A DNA stretch of 64,000 nt from Prauserella marina (GTDB lineage: Bacteria > Actinomycetota > Actinomycetes > Mycobacteriales > Pseudonocardiaceae), in NCBI RefSeq assembly GCF_002240355.1, contig NZ_CP016353.1, positions 868,001-932,000 on the forward strand, in the 5' to 3' direction. Numbering within the stretch: the first letter of the stretch is position 1; every line of letters begins with the position of its first letter. The position numbers and the translations under genes are program-made. Below the pieces are notes generated by a model that saw only the letters and a program-made list of their open reading frames with translations, searched no databases and had not been told where the DNA came from. Positions 8,227 to 17,278 of the stretch are shown here, piece after piece.

Positions 8227-9844
8227 GCACCTTTCCCGCTGCCGAAACCGGGATCGACTCGACAAAGTGCAGTTCCCTGAGTCGCTTGTAGGGAACCACC
8301 TGCGCGTTGACCGTGGTCAGCAATGTGGACTCGGTGAGATCGTCGTGGCCTGGCGCGCGCACGACGAACGCCACCGGCGACTCGCCGATGCCGGGGGAGG
8401 GTCTGCCGACGACCGCTGCCGCCGTCACCTCGGGCAACGTGATCAGCAGCTCCTCCAATTCCCTCGGATAGACGTTGTATCCCTTGTAGATCAGCATGTC
8501 CTTCTTGCGATCCACAATGGACAGAAAACCGTCCTCGTCGAGGACACCGACATCGCCGGTGTGCAGCCAGCCGTCGACGAGAACGGCCGCCGTTTCGGCT
8601 TCCCTTTCGTGGTACCCGGCCATCACCTGGGGGCCGCGCACGCACACTTCGCCTTTCGTGTCGACTGGCAAGGGTTCCTCGCCGCCCTCGGCGGCGACGA
8701 TCTTGACCTCGGTGTCGAACGTGGGTACTCCCACGGAGCCGGTCTTGCGGGTTCCCGACCGCCACGATGGCGACAGTGTCGCCCCCATTGTCGCTTCCGT
8801 GAGCCCATAACCTTCCGCGATGACGGCGTCGGGGAACCGTCCGCGCAAGGCGTTGATCATGTCGTGGGGCATGGGCGCCGCGCCCGAGGTGATCATCGCG
8901 ACCGAGGAGAGGTCCGCGGTGTGGAACGAGGGACAGGCCAATAACGCGGCGAACAACGCGGGTGCCCCGCTCATCGACGTCACCCTCAGCCGCTCCGCTT
9001 CGGCCACATAGGACGGTGGGTCGAACCGGTCGTGCAGCACGACGGTACCGCCGCTGAGTACGGGCACGTTCAGTGAACCGATGGTGCCCATCGCGTGGAA
9101 CCACGGCGTCAGGTTGATGCCGATGCCCGTGCCGAGCCGGACGGGCCATTCCCCCGCGTCGCCGATCTGATCGAGCACCGGGTTGCCGTCGTCGTCGAGG
9201 CCGGGAACGGAGCCGGTTCCCCAGCAGGCGTATTGCAGCGTGTTGACCAGCACGTTGCGGTGAGTCAGCCGGACGCCCTTCGAGCGGCCCGTGGTACCTC
9301 CCGTGTAGGCGAGGTGGGCGAGATCGGTGTGCACGTCGACGGCGGGCTCAGGCGGTTTTGTCTCGCCACCGGCGAGAAAGGCGTCGAAACCGAGCCCGGC
9401 ACCGGAGCCGGGTTCGTCGGTGATGACGAGGCCGATCCCGGCGCCCTCCAGCGCGGCGGCGACGGGCCCGTAGGTGACGACCGCGCGCGCCGCGCAGTCG
9501 GCGAGCTGGGCCGCGAGGTCCTTGGCAGGCAACAGCGGGTTGGCCGGGCTGAACGTGGCACCGGCCAGCAGCGTGCCGTAGTAGGCGACCGGGAAGGAGA
9601 GCCGGTTGGGGAGGTGAAGGGCGACCGTGTCGCCGCGGCCGATGCCGTGTGCGCGCAGCGCGCCGGCGAACCGGCAGGCGTCGGCGTGCAATCCGGCGTG
9701 GGTCAGTTGTGCTTGCCCGTACCGGAAGGCGACGCGATCGCCGAATCGCAGCGCGGAACCCGCGAGCAGCGCGCTCACCGGAGCTTCCGGATAGGTCAGC
9801 GACAGAGGGAGCCCGGGAGGCCGCGACGATGTGATCGGCATCAC
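8198..9844 (-). CDS. AMP-dependent acyl-CoA synthetase (fatty-acyl-CoA ligase family)
   Basis: A 548-residue ANL-superfamily enzyme that activates a carboxylic acid as acyl-AMP and then acyl-CoA. The P-loop-like YTGGTTGRSKG is at about residues 179-189, GYGLTEA in the middle, the hinge and adenylate motif LHTGDVGVLDEDGFL near 425-440, DRKKDMLIYKGYNVYP after it, and the C-terminal catalytic lysine in AAGKVLKRQ is K538. It resembles FadD-type 4-coumarate or long-chain ligases; chain length is unknown. It is divergent from a fadE25-like dehydrogenase with 99 bases between starts, suggesting shared use in fatty-acid breakdown. Confidence 0.93.
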   Translation of the reverse strand: MMPITSSRPPGLPLSLTYPEAPVSALLAGSALRFGDRVAFRYGQAQLTHAGLHADACRFAGALRAHGIGRGDTVALHLPNRLSFPVAYYGTLLAGATFSPANPLLPAKDLAAQLADCAARAVVTYGPVAAALEGAGIGLVITDEPGSGAGLGFDAFLAGGETKPPEPAVDVHTDLAHLAYTGGTTGRSKGVRLTHRNVLVNTLQYACWGTGSVPGLDDDGNPVLDQIGDAGEWPVRLGTGIGINLTPWFHAMGTIGSLNVPVLSGGTVVLHDRFDPPSYVAEAERLRVTSMSGAPALFAALLACPSFHTADLSSVAMITSGAAPMPHDMINALRGRFPDAVIAEGYGLTEATMGATLSPSWRSGTRKTGSVGVPTFDTEVKIVAAEGGEEPLPVDTKGEVCVRGPQVMAGYHEREAETAAVLVDGWLHTGDVGVLDEDGFLSIVDRKKDMLIYKGYNVYPRELEELLITLPEVTAAAVVGRPSPGIGESPVAFVVRAPGHDDLTESTLLTTVNAQVVPYKRLRELHFVESIPVSAAGKVLKRQLRERL

Positions 9845-9943
9845 CTGACACTAGGGATGCTGCGGTATAGAACACAAGGACGTCCGAGTAAACGACCGCT
9901 AACATCGAGAGTGGCAGCAGGCTGTCCGACGAAAGGTGGCACG

Positions 9944-11110
9944 GTGAGCGACGGTCCTGGGCTCTACCAACTCCCGGAAGAGCATGAGGAACTGCGCGCC
10001 GCGGTGCGCGCGCTGGCCGAGAAGGAAATCGCGCCCTACGCCGCTGAGGTGGACGAGCAGGAGCGCTATCCGGCCGAGGCGAGGGACGCGCTCAGCAAGG
10101 CCGGTTTCAACGCGGTGCACATCCCCGAGGAGTACGGCGGCCAGGGTGCGGACGCCATCGCGGCCTGCATCGTCATCGAGGAGGTCGCCCGAGTCGACGC
10201 GTCGGCATCGCTGATCCCCGCCGTCAACAAGCTGGGGACCCAGCCCATCCTGCTTTCGGCGTCCGAGGAGCTGAAGAAGCAGGTGCTGCCTTCGATCGCG
10301 GCCGGTGAGGTGTCCGCTTCCTACGCGCTGTCGGAACGCGAGGCCGGTTCGGACACCGCGTCGATGCGCACCAGGGCGAAGCGCGACGGCGACACCTGGG
10401 TGCTCGACGGTACGAAGTGCTGGATCACCAACGCGGGCGAGTCCAGCTGGTACACGGTCATGGCGGTGACCGACCCCGACGCGGCCAAGAAGTCCAACGG
10501 CATCTCCGCTTTCGTCGTGCACGCCGACGATCCCGGTTTTTCCATTGGCCCCAAGGAGCGCAAGCTCGGCATCAAGGGGTCGCCGACGAGGGAGATCTAC
10601 TTCGAGAACTGCGTGATCCCGGCCGACCGGATCATCGGCGAGCCGGGGACCGGGCTCAAGACCGCGCTGCGCACGCTCGACCACACGAGGCCGACGATCG
10701 GCGCGCAGGCACTCGGTATCGCGCAGGGAGCGCTTGAGGCCGCGATCGGCTACGTCAAGGAGCGCAAGCAGTTCGGCAAGGCGATCGGTGATTTCCAGGG
10801 CGTGCAGTTCATGCTCGCCGACATGGGCACCAAGATCGAGGCCGCGCGCAACCTGGTGTACGCCTCGGCCGCGGCGACGGAGCGCGGCGACGCGCGCGCG
10901 GGCTTCATCGCCAGCGCCGCGAAGACCTACGCCTCCGACATCGCGATGGAGGTGACCACCGACGCGGTGCAGCTCTTCGGTGGCGCGGGCTACACGAGGG
11001 ACTTCCCGGTCGAGCGCATGATGCGCGACGCCAAGATCACGCAGATCTACGAAGGCACGAACCAGATCCAGCGCATGGTGATGGCAAGGGCACTGCTGAA
11101 GGGGAAGTAG
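9944..11110 (+). CDS. fadE25: Acyl-CoA dehydrogenase, FadE25-like
   Basis: A 388-residue flavoprotein that introduces the alpha-beta double bond into acyl-CoA. The sequence closely follows remembered M. tuberculosis FadE25, including IPEEYGGQGAD, ASYALSEREAGSD and GIKGSPTREIYFENC. The C-terminal IYEGTNQIQRMVMARALL holds the catalytic glutamate of the short-chain and medium-chain groups. GTG 9944 with AAAGG upstream gives the family length; a reading frame opening far upstream at 9095 lies antisense to the ligase gene. The purK-purE neighbourhood matches Rv3274c-Rv3276c. Confidence 0.95.
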   Translation: MSDGPGLYQLPEEHEELRAAVRALAEKEIAPYAAEVDEQERYPAEARDALSKAGFNAVHIPEEYGGQGADAIAACIVIEEVARVDASASLIPAVNKLGTQPILLSASEELKKQVLPSIAAGEVSASYALSEREAGSDTASMRTRAKRDGDTWVLDGTKCWITNAGESSWYTVMAVTDPDAAKKSNGISAFVVHADDPGFSIGPKERKLGIKGSPTREIYFENCVIPADRIIGEPGTGLKTALRTLDHTRPTIGAQALGIAQGALEAAIGYVKERKQFGKAIGDFQGVQFMLADMGTKIEAARNLVYASAAATERGDARAGFIASAAKTYASDIAMEVTTDAVQLFGGAGYTRDFPVERMMRDAKITQIYEGTNQIQRMVMARALLKGK

Positions 11111-11127
11111 CCCGCCCCTTGTTCGCG

Positions 11128-11154
11128 GGTGGTCCGGCATGTGGCCGGGCCACC
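11128..11154 (+). terminator. GC-rich hairpin after fadE25
   Basis: An 11-bp stem (one T-G wobble) with a 5-base loop starts 17 bases after the fadE25 stop. No T-run follows, which is common for actinomycete terminators. It lies between convergent genes. Confidence 0.55.
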
Positions 11155-11240
11155 GCCGGGTTCAATGCGGTGGTCATCCGATCTAGGCGCGGTGCGAAGA
11201 ACCGGCCAGGTGAAGGCTACGGCGAGCGCGACGCTTGTCG

Positions 11241-11906
11241 TCAGTGGTAGTCGGTTGTGTCCCAGCACCTGCTGAATTCGGACTGGCCCAGGCGGGTGTT
11301 CCAGATCCGCTTGGTCGATGGCCGAATCTCCGGCGACTTGTATCGTCGAGCGGGATTCCACCAGGAACAAGTTTCGACCTTGGCGGTCCCCAGGGCGAGC
11401 GCTTCGTCCAGAGCTGGTTCAAGGTCAGTATCTTGAGACGCCAAGATCACTACGTCGACCGCCGGATTGAGGGCCTCGCGGAAGAGCGCGAGTGCACACA
11501 GCACGTCGACGCCCTTCTCGGATCTGCTCTTGACGATATAGTCACCATTCGAGCCGACAACCTTCTTTCCGTTCTCATCCCGCTCGTAGTCGTACTTCAG
11601 CGGGCGAAGGTGGACCGCGACTCTGGGGTCTCGCTCCCAATGTGCTTTCTGGGCTTGGTTCCGCGCGTATGCTTTTTGATCATGCTTGGCGGACGGCAAT
11701 CCGCGATACACGAGGACTTTTCGAAGCTCGGCGTGATCCATGCCGTCGCGTTGGCGCTGATTCCGGGTCTGAATCAGTTGATTGGCGAAGTGCAGGGGAT
11801 CGACCAAAGCTTCATGTGCTGGACCGAACCGTGTCGAGTCGAAGAGCCCGTGACCGGTGAGGTGAAGGTTCTGATAGTCGATGATCACCGATGCGCGCAG
11901 GGGCAT
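11241..11906 (-). CDS. NYN-domain (PIN-like) putative ribonuclease
   Basis: A 221-residue protein with a NYN fold, related to PIN and FLAP nucleases. Acidic residues expected for metal binding are present: D10 in IIDYQNL, D134 in EKGVDVLCALAL, and D159/D161 in ASQDTDLEPAL. Such proteins cut RNA or tRNA, but the target is not visible here. GC content is visibly lower and codon use less biased than in neighbouring genes, which suggests later acquisition. ATG 11906 has only a weak ribosome site. The 5' region is unusual: a strong promoter is followed within a few bases by a terminator hairpin ending 19 bases before the start codon. Confidence 0.85.
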   Translation of the reverse strand: MPLRASVIIDYQNLHLTGHGLFDSTRFGPAHEALVDPLHFANQLIQTRNQRQRDGMDHAELRKVLVYRGLPSAKHDQKAYARNQAQKAHWERDPRVAVHLRPLKYDYERDENGKKVVGSNGDYIVKSRSEKGVDVLCALALFREALNPAVDVVILASQDTDLEPALDEALALGTAKVETCSWWNPARRYKSPEIRPSTKRIWNTRLGQSEFSRCWDTTDYH

Positions 11907-11925
11907 GGTAGAAGCCTACGGCATT

Positions 11926-11959
11926 AAAAAAGCCCCACCAGTCCCGGAGGACGGTGGGG
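11926..11959 (-). terminator. UNCG-capped intrinsic terminator in the NYN leader
   Basis: On the minus strand CCCCACC-GUCC pairs with GGAC-U-GGUGGGG (7 + 4 bp, one bulged U) around a UCCG tetraloop closed by C-G, followed by C and six T residues (bases 11931-11926). It lies between promoter and start codon of the NYN gene, so it would act as attenuator or produce a short RNA of about 40 bases. Confidence 0.75.
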
Positions 11960-11971
11960 AGCTATGAGCCC

Positions 11972-12000
11972 ATAGTAGCCGTGTCCTTCGCGTACTTCAA
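11972..12000 (-). promoter_or_regulatory. Housekeeping-type promoter of the NYN gene
   Basis: On the minus strand TTGAAG (12000-11995) and TACTAT (11977-11972) are separated by exactly 17 bases, a close match to the sigma-70 consensus and rare in such GC-rich DNA. The predicted start point near 11965 is only about six bases before the terminator stem. Confidence 0.7.
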
Positions 12001-12040
12001 CCTGGGGATCACAGGTCCGGTGTGCTCGTCGTGAGAACGG

Positions 12041-12916
12041 TCAGTTCTTCCTGCCGACTCCGCACAGTCCGCCGATCGCCGCCGGGTCGGCGGGTACCGG
12101 CTCGCTCGGCCGCCATTCCGGTATCCACACCAGTCCTGGGTCGACGAGGGCGAAGTCGCCGAAAAGGTCCGTGATCTCCTCCCTGGCGCGCAGATGCACC
12201 CTGTGGGTGGAGCGCTTGTAGTTGTCGATCACGGTGCCCGCGCTTTCTCGAAGTTCGTGGTGATCGGGCGCGACGCTTCCGTGCGACAGCACCAGCAGAC
12301 TTCCCCGTGGTAGCCGGTCGCGATAGTCGGCGAGCATGGCTTCCGGTTGCTTCTCCGGCGGCATGAGATGCAGGAGCGCGACGGTCAGCAGGCAGATCGG
12401 CTCGTCAGGATTCAGCGGCGTGGTGTCCATGATGGACTCCCACAGTTCCGCTCCGTCGAAGTAGTCGCCGACGACCGCGAAGTGGCGCGCGGGATCCGCG
12501 GTGTCCTCAAGCAGGATCTGCGAGTGCGCGTGCGCGATCGGCTCGTTGTCGACGTAGGCGACGAGGGCTTCGCCTCGTGCGACTTCGTCGGCGATCTCGT
12601 GCACGTTGCCCTGTGTCGGCAGGCCACTGCCGATGTCGACGAACTGACGCACACCCGTCTCGACTGCGTACCGCACCGCCCTGCCGAGGAACGCGCGATT
12701 CGCTCGCGCGAACTCGCCGAGGCCGGGCGAGGTCGAGATTTGCTGATCGGCGAACTCGCGGTCGATCGCGTAGTTGTTGGTTCTGCCGAGCAGGTAGTCG
12801 TAGATGCGACCGGCGCTTGGTCGTTCCAGGTCCACTGGCCCATCGTCGTCCTTCCCCAGGTGCACGTCGGCCCACGATCCCAGTGTTCCGGCTTTACCGC
12901 ACGAGGCTGACCACAT
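12041..12916 (-). CDS. SAM-dependent methyltransferase, DUF574 family
   Basis: A 291-residue protein of the actinomycete-specific S-adenosyl methyltransferase family PF04672. Early family signature RPSAGRIYDYLLG is followed by NNYAIDREFADQ, the glycine-rich SAM loop FVDIGSGLPTQGN (about residues 92-104), and VAYVDNEPIAHAHSQ, where the acidic residue contacts the ribose. The substrate of this large family is unknown. It stands alone, divergent from the DoxX gene. An internal start (about 15-20 residues later) is possible because the first residues are not family-like. Confidence 0.85.
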   Translation of the reverse strand: MWSASCGKAGTLGSWADVHLGKDDDGPVDLERPSAGRIYDYLLGRTNNYAIDREFADQQISTSPGLGEFARANRAFLGRAVRYAVETGVRQFVDIGSGLPTQGNVHEIADEVARGEALVAYVDNEPIAHAHSQILLEDTADPARHFAVVGDYFDGAELWESIMDTTPLNPDEPICLLTVALLHLMPPEKQPEAMLADYRDRLPRGSLLVLSHGSVAPDHHELRESAGTVIDNYKRSTHRVHLRAREEITDLFGDFALVDPGLVWIPEWRPSEPVPADPAAIGGLCGVGRKN

Positions 12917-13008
12917 CTCGGATCGGTGGGTTTCTTTCTCTCCCTTTTATGCCCGTTCGTTACGATCATCGCCGTAGTTGAAAGTTCATCTATGACGAGG
13001 TGATGCAC

Positions 13009-13452
13009 ATGTACGAGCGGGTGCGGGACGTGACCGCGCTGGCAGGACGGGTCGCCGTCGCCGTGGTGTTCCTGGCTCACGGACTCGACAAGTGGAACGC
13101 GGGGCTCGGCGCGACCACGGACATGGTCGAGGCCATGGGAATCCCGTTGCCGACGCTGAGCGCGATCTTCCTGATAGCCGTCGAGGTGATCGGCTCCATC
13201 GCCTTCATCCTCGGCATCGCGCTGCCACTCGTCGGCATCGGCTATGCCGTCGCGGGACTCGGGGCGCTCTTCTTCGTCCACCTCGACGCGGGGCTCACCG
13301 GGGCAGGCGGCTACGAACTGGTGCTCGTCCTCGCGCTCGCCGGGCTGGCGCTGGGTTTCAACGGCGGCAGGCTCTCGCTCGATCACCTGCTTTTCGGGCG
13401 CCGAAAAGCCGCCGCGCGGGAACAGTCCGTCGCCGAGGCAGTCCGCGCGTAG
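13009..13452 (+). CDS. DoxX-family membrane protein
   Basis: A 147-residue protein with four predicted transmembrane helices. The first, with the motif VVFLAHGLDKW, is typical of DoxX/DoxD-like small membrane proteins linked to quinone or thiol redox. The third region has the usual FFVHLDAGL. The C-terminus is charged. ATG 13009 follows GAGG at a good distance; GTG 13000 and ATG 13003 are in frame but too close to it. No partner gene is adjacent, so a specific role (such as in thiosulfate or organic hydroperoxide defence) is not assigned. Confidence 0.88.
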   Translation: MYERVRDVTALAGRVAVAVVFLAHGLDKWNAGLGATTDMVEAMGIPLPTLSAIFLIAVEVIGSIAFILGIALPLVGIGYAVAGLGALFFVHLDAGLTGAGGYELVLVLALAGLALGFNGGRLSLDHLLFGRRKAAAREQSVAEAVRA

Positions 13453-13474
13453 CAGAACCGGAAACGTCGCGAGG

Positions 13475-14191
13475 TCAGCCGAGGTCGACCGTGGTGCGTT
13501 CCGCCGTCCGGTGCGCAGGCAGCTTGTCCGCGACGGAGCCGGTCACCTGAACCAGGTGGGCGCCGACCGCGAACGGCGCGAGCAGCCCGGTGACGACACC
13601 GTCGGGCAGCGCGGGATCCAGGCCCCAGTCGAGGGTCGAGAGGACGCGGTCGCCGGGCCCGATGCCGTGCTCGGCGGCCCGTGACTTCGCCAGCGCCAGT
13701 ACCTCGTCCACCGTCGCGCCCAGCAGTGCGGGGGTGTCGCCGTCGATCGGCAGCATGGGCGCGAAGTCGTCGCCGCACAGGCGTGACTCGGAAAGGTAGT
13801 CCTGGGTGCCTTCCTCGACCTTGGAGCCGAGGCCCCTGCCGAGCGGGTCGAGAGCGACGACGGCCGTGTTGGCGGCCTCGCTCACGCCGGAGTCCGGCCC
13901 CACGAAAGCGACCTTGGCTCCCTTGCCATTGCCGACGACGTGACCACCGCACCACCAGATGCCCAGCAGCACTCCCGCCGTCTGCCAGTGGGCAGGCAGC
14001 TCGACGGCCACGTCGTCGCCCTGCTCGACGTCGAATTCCTCGACCAGCCAGTTGGCTGTCTTGGCCGCCCAGTTGGCCAATGTCGCGCCCGACAGCTCGA
14101 TGCGGCTGCCGAGCGCGTCGTCGTAGTGCGTGACGAGCGGGCGGGCGGAGGAGGCACCCAAGGGGCGAAGCAGCAGTTCGGTGAGGCTCAC
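13475..14191 (-). CDS. TIGR03089 family protein
   Basis: A 238-residue protein matching the actinobacterial TIGR03089 family (M. tuberculosis Rv3268 is the equivalent in the same neighbourhood). It looks like a shortened, degenerate adenylate-forming enzyme: the N-terminal part (TLANWAAKTANWLVEEF) resembles AMP-ligases, but the ATP-binding and catalytic-lysine motifs are absent. GTG 14191 gives the family N-terminus and lies 22 bases after the stop of the upstream LCP gene, so it is probably transcribed with the two LCP genes. Function is unknown; linkage suggests the cell wall. Confidence 0.85.
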   Translation of the reverse strand: MSLTELLLRPLGASSARPLVTHYDDALGSRIELSGATLANWAAKTANWLVEEFDVEQGDDVAVELPAHWQTAGVLLGIWWCGGHVVGNGKGAKVAFVGPDSGVSEAANTAVVALDPLGRGLGSKVEEGTQDYLSESRLCGDDFAPMLPIDGDTPALLGATVDEVLALAKSRAAEHGIGPGDRVLSTLDWGLDPALPDGVVTGLLAPFAVGAHLVQVTGSVADKLPAHRTAERTTVDLG

Positions 14192-14213
14192 CGCACCGAC
14201 TCTAACCACGTAC

Positions 14214-15605
14214 TCAGTTGACGCACGCCGCCGCCCGTGGCGCGATACCGCCTCCCGGCGCGGAGCCGCCGCCACTGGGCTGTTCCCCTTCGCTTTCGAT
14301 GATGTCCTTCACGAAGGCGCGCACGGCTTCCTTGTCGACGGAGACGATGCTCTGCCCGTCATCGCTGCGCGCGGCGACCTCGACGACGGGAATGGTGACG
14401 AATTCGATGTCGCCGCTCGCGATGCCCTTCGCCTGCTCGGCGAACCCGAGCAGATCGAGGTCCGGGTCGAGGACGAGCGAACGGCGGAGCGTCTCGGTGA
14501 GCTGATCGAGCCTGCCTGGCTCGGTGAGCGTCCCCGCCGAGAGCACGCTGTCGAGCGCGGAAGCCAGAAACGCCTGCTGGCGCACGATGCGGTCGAGATC
14601 CCCTCGCGGCAGGTTCTTGCGCTGGCGCACGAACGACAGCGCCTCCCCGCCGGACACGACCTGCGGGCCCGCCGCGAAGTTCGCGCCGGAGTCCTTGTCG
14701 TAGGTCGCGTTGTTCAGGCAGACCTCGACCCCGCCCAGTGCTTCGGTGAGCAGGTAGAAGCCGAGGAGGTTGACCTCCGCGTAGTGGTCGATGTGAATGC
14801 GGGTGAAGTCCTGCACCGTCTTGACCAGTGCGCGCCTGCCCGCCTGATCGGATTCCTTCTCGACGTCGGCAGCCGCGTGTCCGCCCTCTGCCCACAGTCG
14901 CGCGCTCACCGACTCCTTGGCCGCGCCGTAGGCGGAGTTGATCTTGCCTTCGCCGCCCTGCGGGACGTCGACCCAGGCGTCGCGGGGAATCGAGATCGCT
15001 CTTGGCGACCCGCCGTCCTTGGGGATGCGCATGATGATCAAGGTGTCGGTGCTGATGCCCTGCTTGTCTTCCGTGCGCAGCTGCTTGAGCATGTCGAGCG
15101 GCAGGGCGTTGCCCTCCATGTCGGTCCGCGAGTCGGTGCCGACGAGCAGGATGTCGGTGGCTCCGTCGTCCTGCGGTGGCGGGGGAGTTCCTTCCTCGCC
15201 ACCGCTGTTCTGCTGGAGCGCGTCGGTGGTCTGGACACTGTCCTGGAGCCCGTCGAGCACGGTGTAGGCGTAGCCGGTGGCGACGAGGGCCAGCGCGGAG
15301 AGCAGCACGACGGCCGACCTGGCCGCGATCCGCCATGGGGACCGTTTGCGCCGTGCGGGAGTGGCTTGACGGTGCCGCCCACCGGTGGTCCCGGCCTCGT
15401 CCGGCTCCTCGGGGTCCTCGGGGTCGTCCAGCCCCTCCGTCTCGCCGGTGCTGTCGGTGCTGTCGGTGTTGTTGGCGGTGCCGCCCTCGGTGTCATCCGG
15501 GCCGTCGGTGTCGTTGTGCTCCGCGTCGTTTTCCGCGTCGCCGACGTGACCGGCGTCGGCCTCGCCCGCTTCACCCGCCCCGCCGGGCTTCTCGCCGTCG
15601 TCCAC
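14214..15605 (-). CDS. LCP (LytR-CpsA-Psr) family cell-wall ligase
   Basis: A 463-residue type II membrane protein. The long acidic cytoplasmic N-terminus (about residues 1-75) is rich in D, E, T and N and of low complexity; one membrane helix follows near 95-117 and then the LCP domain (about 150-320). Conserved residues appear in ILLVGTDSRTD, TLIIMRIPKDGG, ISIPRDAWVDVP and ALSFVRQRKNLPRGDLDR. LCP enzymes transfer a polyprenyl-pyrophosphate glycan, such as arabinogalactan in this group, onto peptidoglycan outside the cell. GTG 15605 has GGGAGGGAG upstream. It is tandem with a second LCP gene 43 bases upstream. Confidence 0.92.
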   Translation of the reverse strand: MDDGEKPGGAGEAGEADAGHVGDAENDAEHNDTDGPDDTEGGTANNTDSTDSTGETEGLDDPEDPEEPDEAGTTGGRHRQATPARRKRSPWRIAARSAVVLLSALALVATGYAYTVLDGLQDSVQTTDALQQNSGGEEGTPPPPQDDGATDILLVGTDSRTDMEGNALPLDMLKQLRTEDKQGISTDTLIIMRIPKDGGSPRAISIPRDAWVDVPQGGEGKINSAYGAAKESVSARLWAEGGHAAADVEKESDQAGRRALVKTVQDFTRIHIDHYAEVNLLGFYLLTEALGGVEVCLNNATYDKDSGANFAAGPQVVSGGEALSFVRQRKNLPRGDLDRIVRQQAFLASALDSVLSAGTLTEPGRLDQLTETLRRSLVLDPDLDLLGFAEQAKGIASGDIEFVTIPVVEVAARSDDGQSIVSVDKEAVRAFVKDIIESEGEQPSGGGSAPGGGIAPRAAACVN

Positions 15606-15648
15606 GCTGGCTCCCTCCCAACCCCGCGTGTACCTCCGAGCGACCAGC

Positions 15649-17211
15649 TTAATTGACGCAGGGCACTCCACCGGCGGTTATGGGCTGATCAGCCGGGGTG
15701 CCGGTCTCGTTTTCGGTCGTCGGCGGCTGGCGAGGCGGGGCCTCCGCCGCGAAGCTCGACGGCGGCACGGCGCTCTCGGGGAGTTCGAATCCGGCGCCGA
15801 GGGTCACCGTCAGCGACCCCGGTGTCACCGTGCTGTCCGGCACGGCCTCCACGTCGGTTCCCAATGCTTGCCTGAGTGCTTCGACGCCGTCCTCGTCGCC
15901 GGGAGCGTAGAGCACGACGGTACCGCTCTGACTGTCCACTGTGGCCGAACTGTCGCCGAGGAACCCGATGCCGCTGAGGTGTTGTCTGATGGCGGGGCCG
16001 AGGTTTGCTCCGGAGCCGTCGTAGATGTCCACTGTGTACTGCCCGGCGTTGTCGATCACGGGTGGCGCGCCCGGCTCGGCCGAACTGTCCTTTTCCTCGT
16101 CGTCGAGCGAGCCGTCCGAGGTCAGGTCGTCGACGAAAGCCCGCACCGAAGGTACGTCGACCTCGACAACGGACGCCGCGCCCACCTGTCCGAGCCCGAG
16201 TGTCGGAATCGTGTGGAACTCCACCTGGCCGCCGGAAAGGCCACGCATCTGGGCCGCGAACTCCAGCAGATCCCAGTCCTGGGAAAGTACGACGGATTTC
16301 TGCACGGCCTCGATGACGTCGTTGATCTTGCTGGGGCTGAGCAGGATGTCGGGAGAGAGCATCTTGCGAACCAGGCCGGAAAGAAAGGCCTGCTGCCGTG
16401 CGATGCGGTCGAGGTCGCCGTTTTCGAGACCGTAGCGTTGTCGCACGAAGGCCAGCGCCTGAACGCCTTCCAGCGTCTGCCTTCCCTCGGGGAGGTTGAC
16501 TCCGGACTTGGTTTCCCTCACCGCGGAGTTGAGGCACACCTCGACGCCGCCAAGCGCCTTGGTGACCTCGTAGAAGCTCGCGAGGTTGACCTCGGCGTAG
16601 CGGTCGATCATCCCCGGCTTGCCGATGAACTGCTCGATGGTGGCGATGAGGTTCTTGCGGCCGGCGACCTTCGCCTTCTCGTCGACGGCTTCGAGGTCGG
16701 TCTCTCCCTCGTTCCGCAACGTGGAGAACGTGTCGTTGTAGGCGTAGACGAAGGCGCTGTTGAGTTTGTGATTGCCGTAGCCGCCCGCGATCTCCACCCA
16801 GGAGTCGCGAGGGAACGAGATGGCGACCGCGCGCGTGCCGTCCTGCGGGATGTGCACGAGGATCATCGTGTCGGTCTGCCGCTCGCCGGTCGCCTCGCCC
16901 GCGTGCAGGTGGTCGAGCACTTCTTGCGGCAGCGGGTCACCCTTCGCGTCGGTGCGGCTGTCCTGCCCGACGAGAAGGATGTCGATCGCGCCGTCGAGCG
17001 GGACGGCAGCTGGTGCGCCGTCGAAGACGTCCGTGGTGGTGACGCCGGAGTTGACACCCCTGACGAACTGCCACCCGTACCAGGTCAACGCCAGTACGGT
17101 CACCGAGATGAGTGAGAGAATGACTTTGCCGCTCACCATGGCGAAAACGCCGACCCGGTGCCCCCGGCGCGACGATGGCCGCTCGACCGGTCCGTTCGGC
17201 CAGCCGGTCAC
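15649..17211 (-). CDS. LCP family protein with C-terminal LytR_C domain
   Basis: A 520-residue LCP protein. One membrane helix (about residues 27-50) anchors it; the LCP domain follows (about 75-330) with ILLVGQDSRTD, TMILVHIPQDG, ISFPRDSWVEI and ALAFVRQRYGLENGDLDR. A C-terminal LytR_C domain (about 395-480) and a proline/threonine-rich tail follow. It corresponds to M. tuberculosis Rv3267, an arabinogalactan-peptidoglycan ligase, in matching order with rmlD and TIGR03089. GTG 17211 has GGGAGGAG upstream. It is divergent from rmlB across 146 bases. Confidence 0.93.
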   Translation of the reverse strand: MTGWPNGPVERPSSRRGHRVGVFAMVSGKVILSLISVTVLALTWYGWQFVRGVNSGVTTTDVFDGAPAAVPLDGAIDILLVGQDSRTDAKGDPLPQEVLDHLHAGEATGERQTDTMILVHIPQDGTRAVAISFPRDSWVEIAGGYGNHKLNSAFVYAYNDTFSTLRNEGETDLEAVDEKAKVAGRKNLIATIEQFIGKPGMIDRYAEVNLASFYEVTKALGGVEVCLNSAVRETKSGVNLPEGRQTLEGVQALAFVRQRYGLENGDLDRIARQQAFLSGLVRKMLSPDILLSPSKINDVIEAVQKSVVLSQDWDLLEFAAQMRGLSGGQVEFHTIPTLGLGQVGAASVVEVDVPSVRAFVDDLTSDGSLDDEEKDSSAEPGAPPVIDNAGQYTVDIYDGSGANLGPAIRQHLSGIGFLGDSSATVDSQSGTVVLYAPGDEDGVEALRQALGTDVEAVPDSTVTPGSLTVTLGAGFELPESAVPPSSFAAEAPPRQPPTTENETGTPADQPITAGGVPCVN

Positions 17212-17278
17212 GTGCGCTCCTCCCGCTCAATGCCCCGACCCAGATTACTGATCTACTTGTGAGGCGTGCGTTCGACCG

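Noticed and set aside
11241-12916. Possible genomic island of the NYN and DUF574 genes
   Set aside because: No integrase, attachment repeats or tRNA; only base composition of the NYN gene is unusual, so an island is not claimed.
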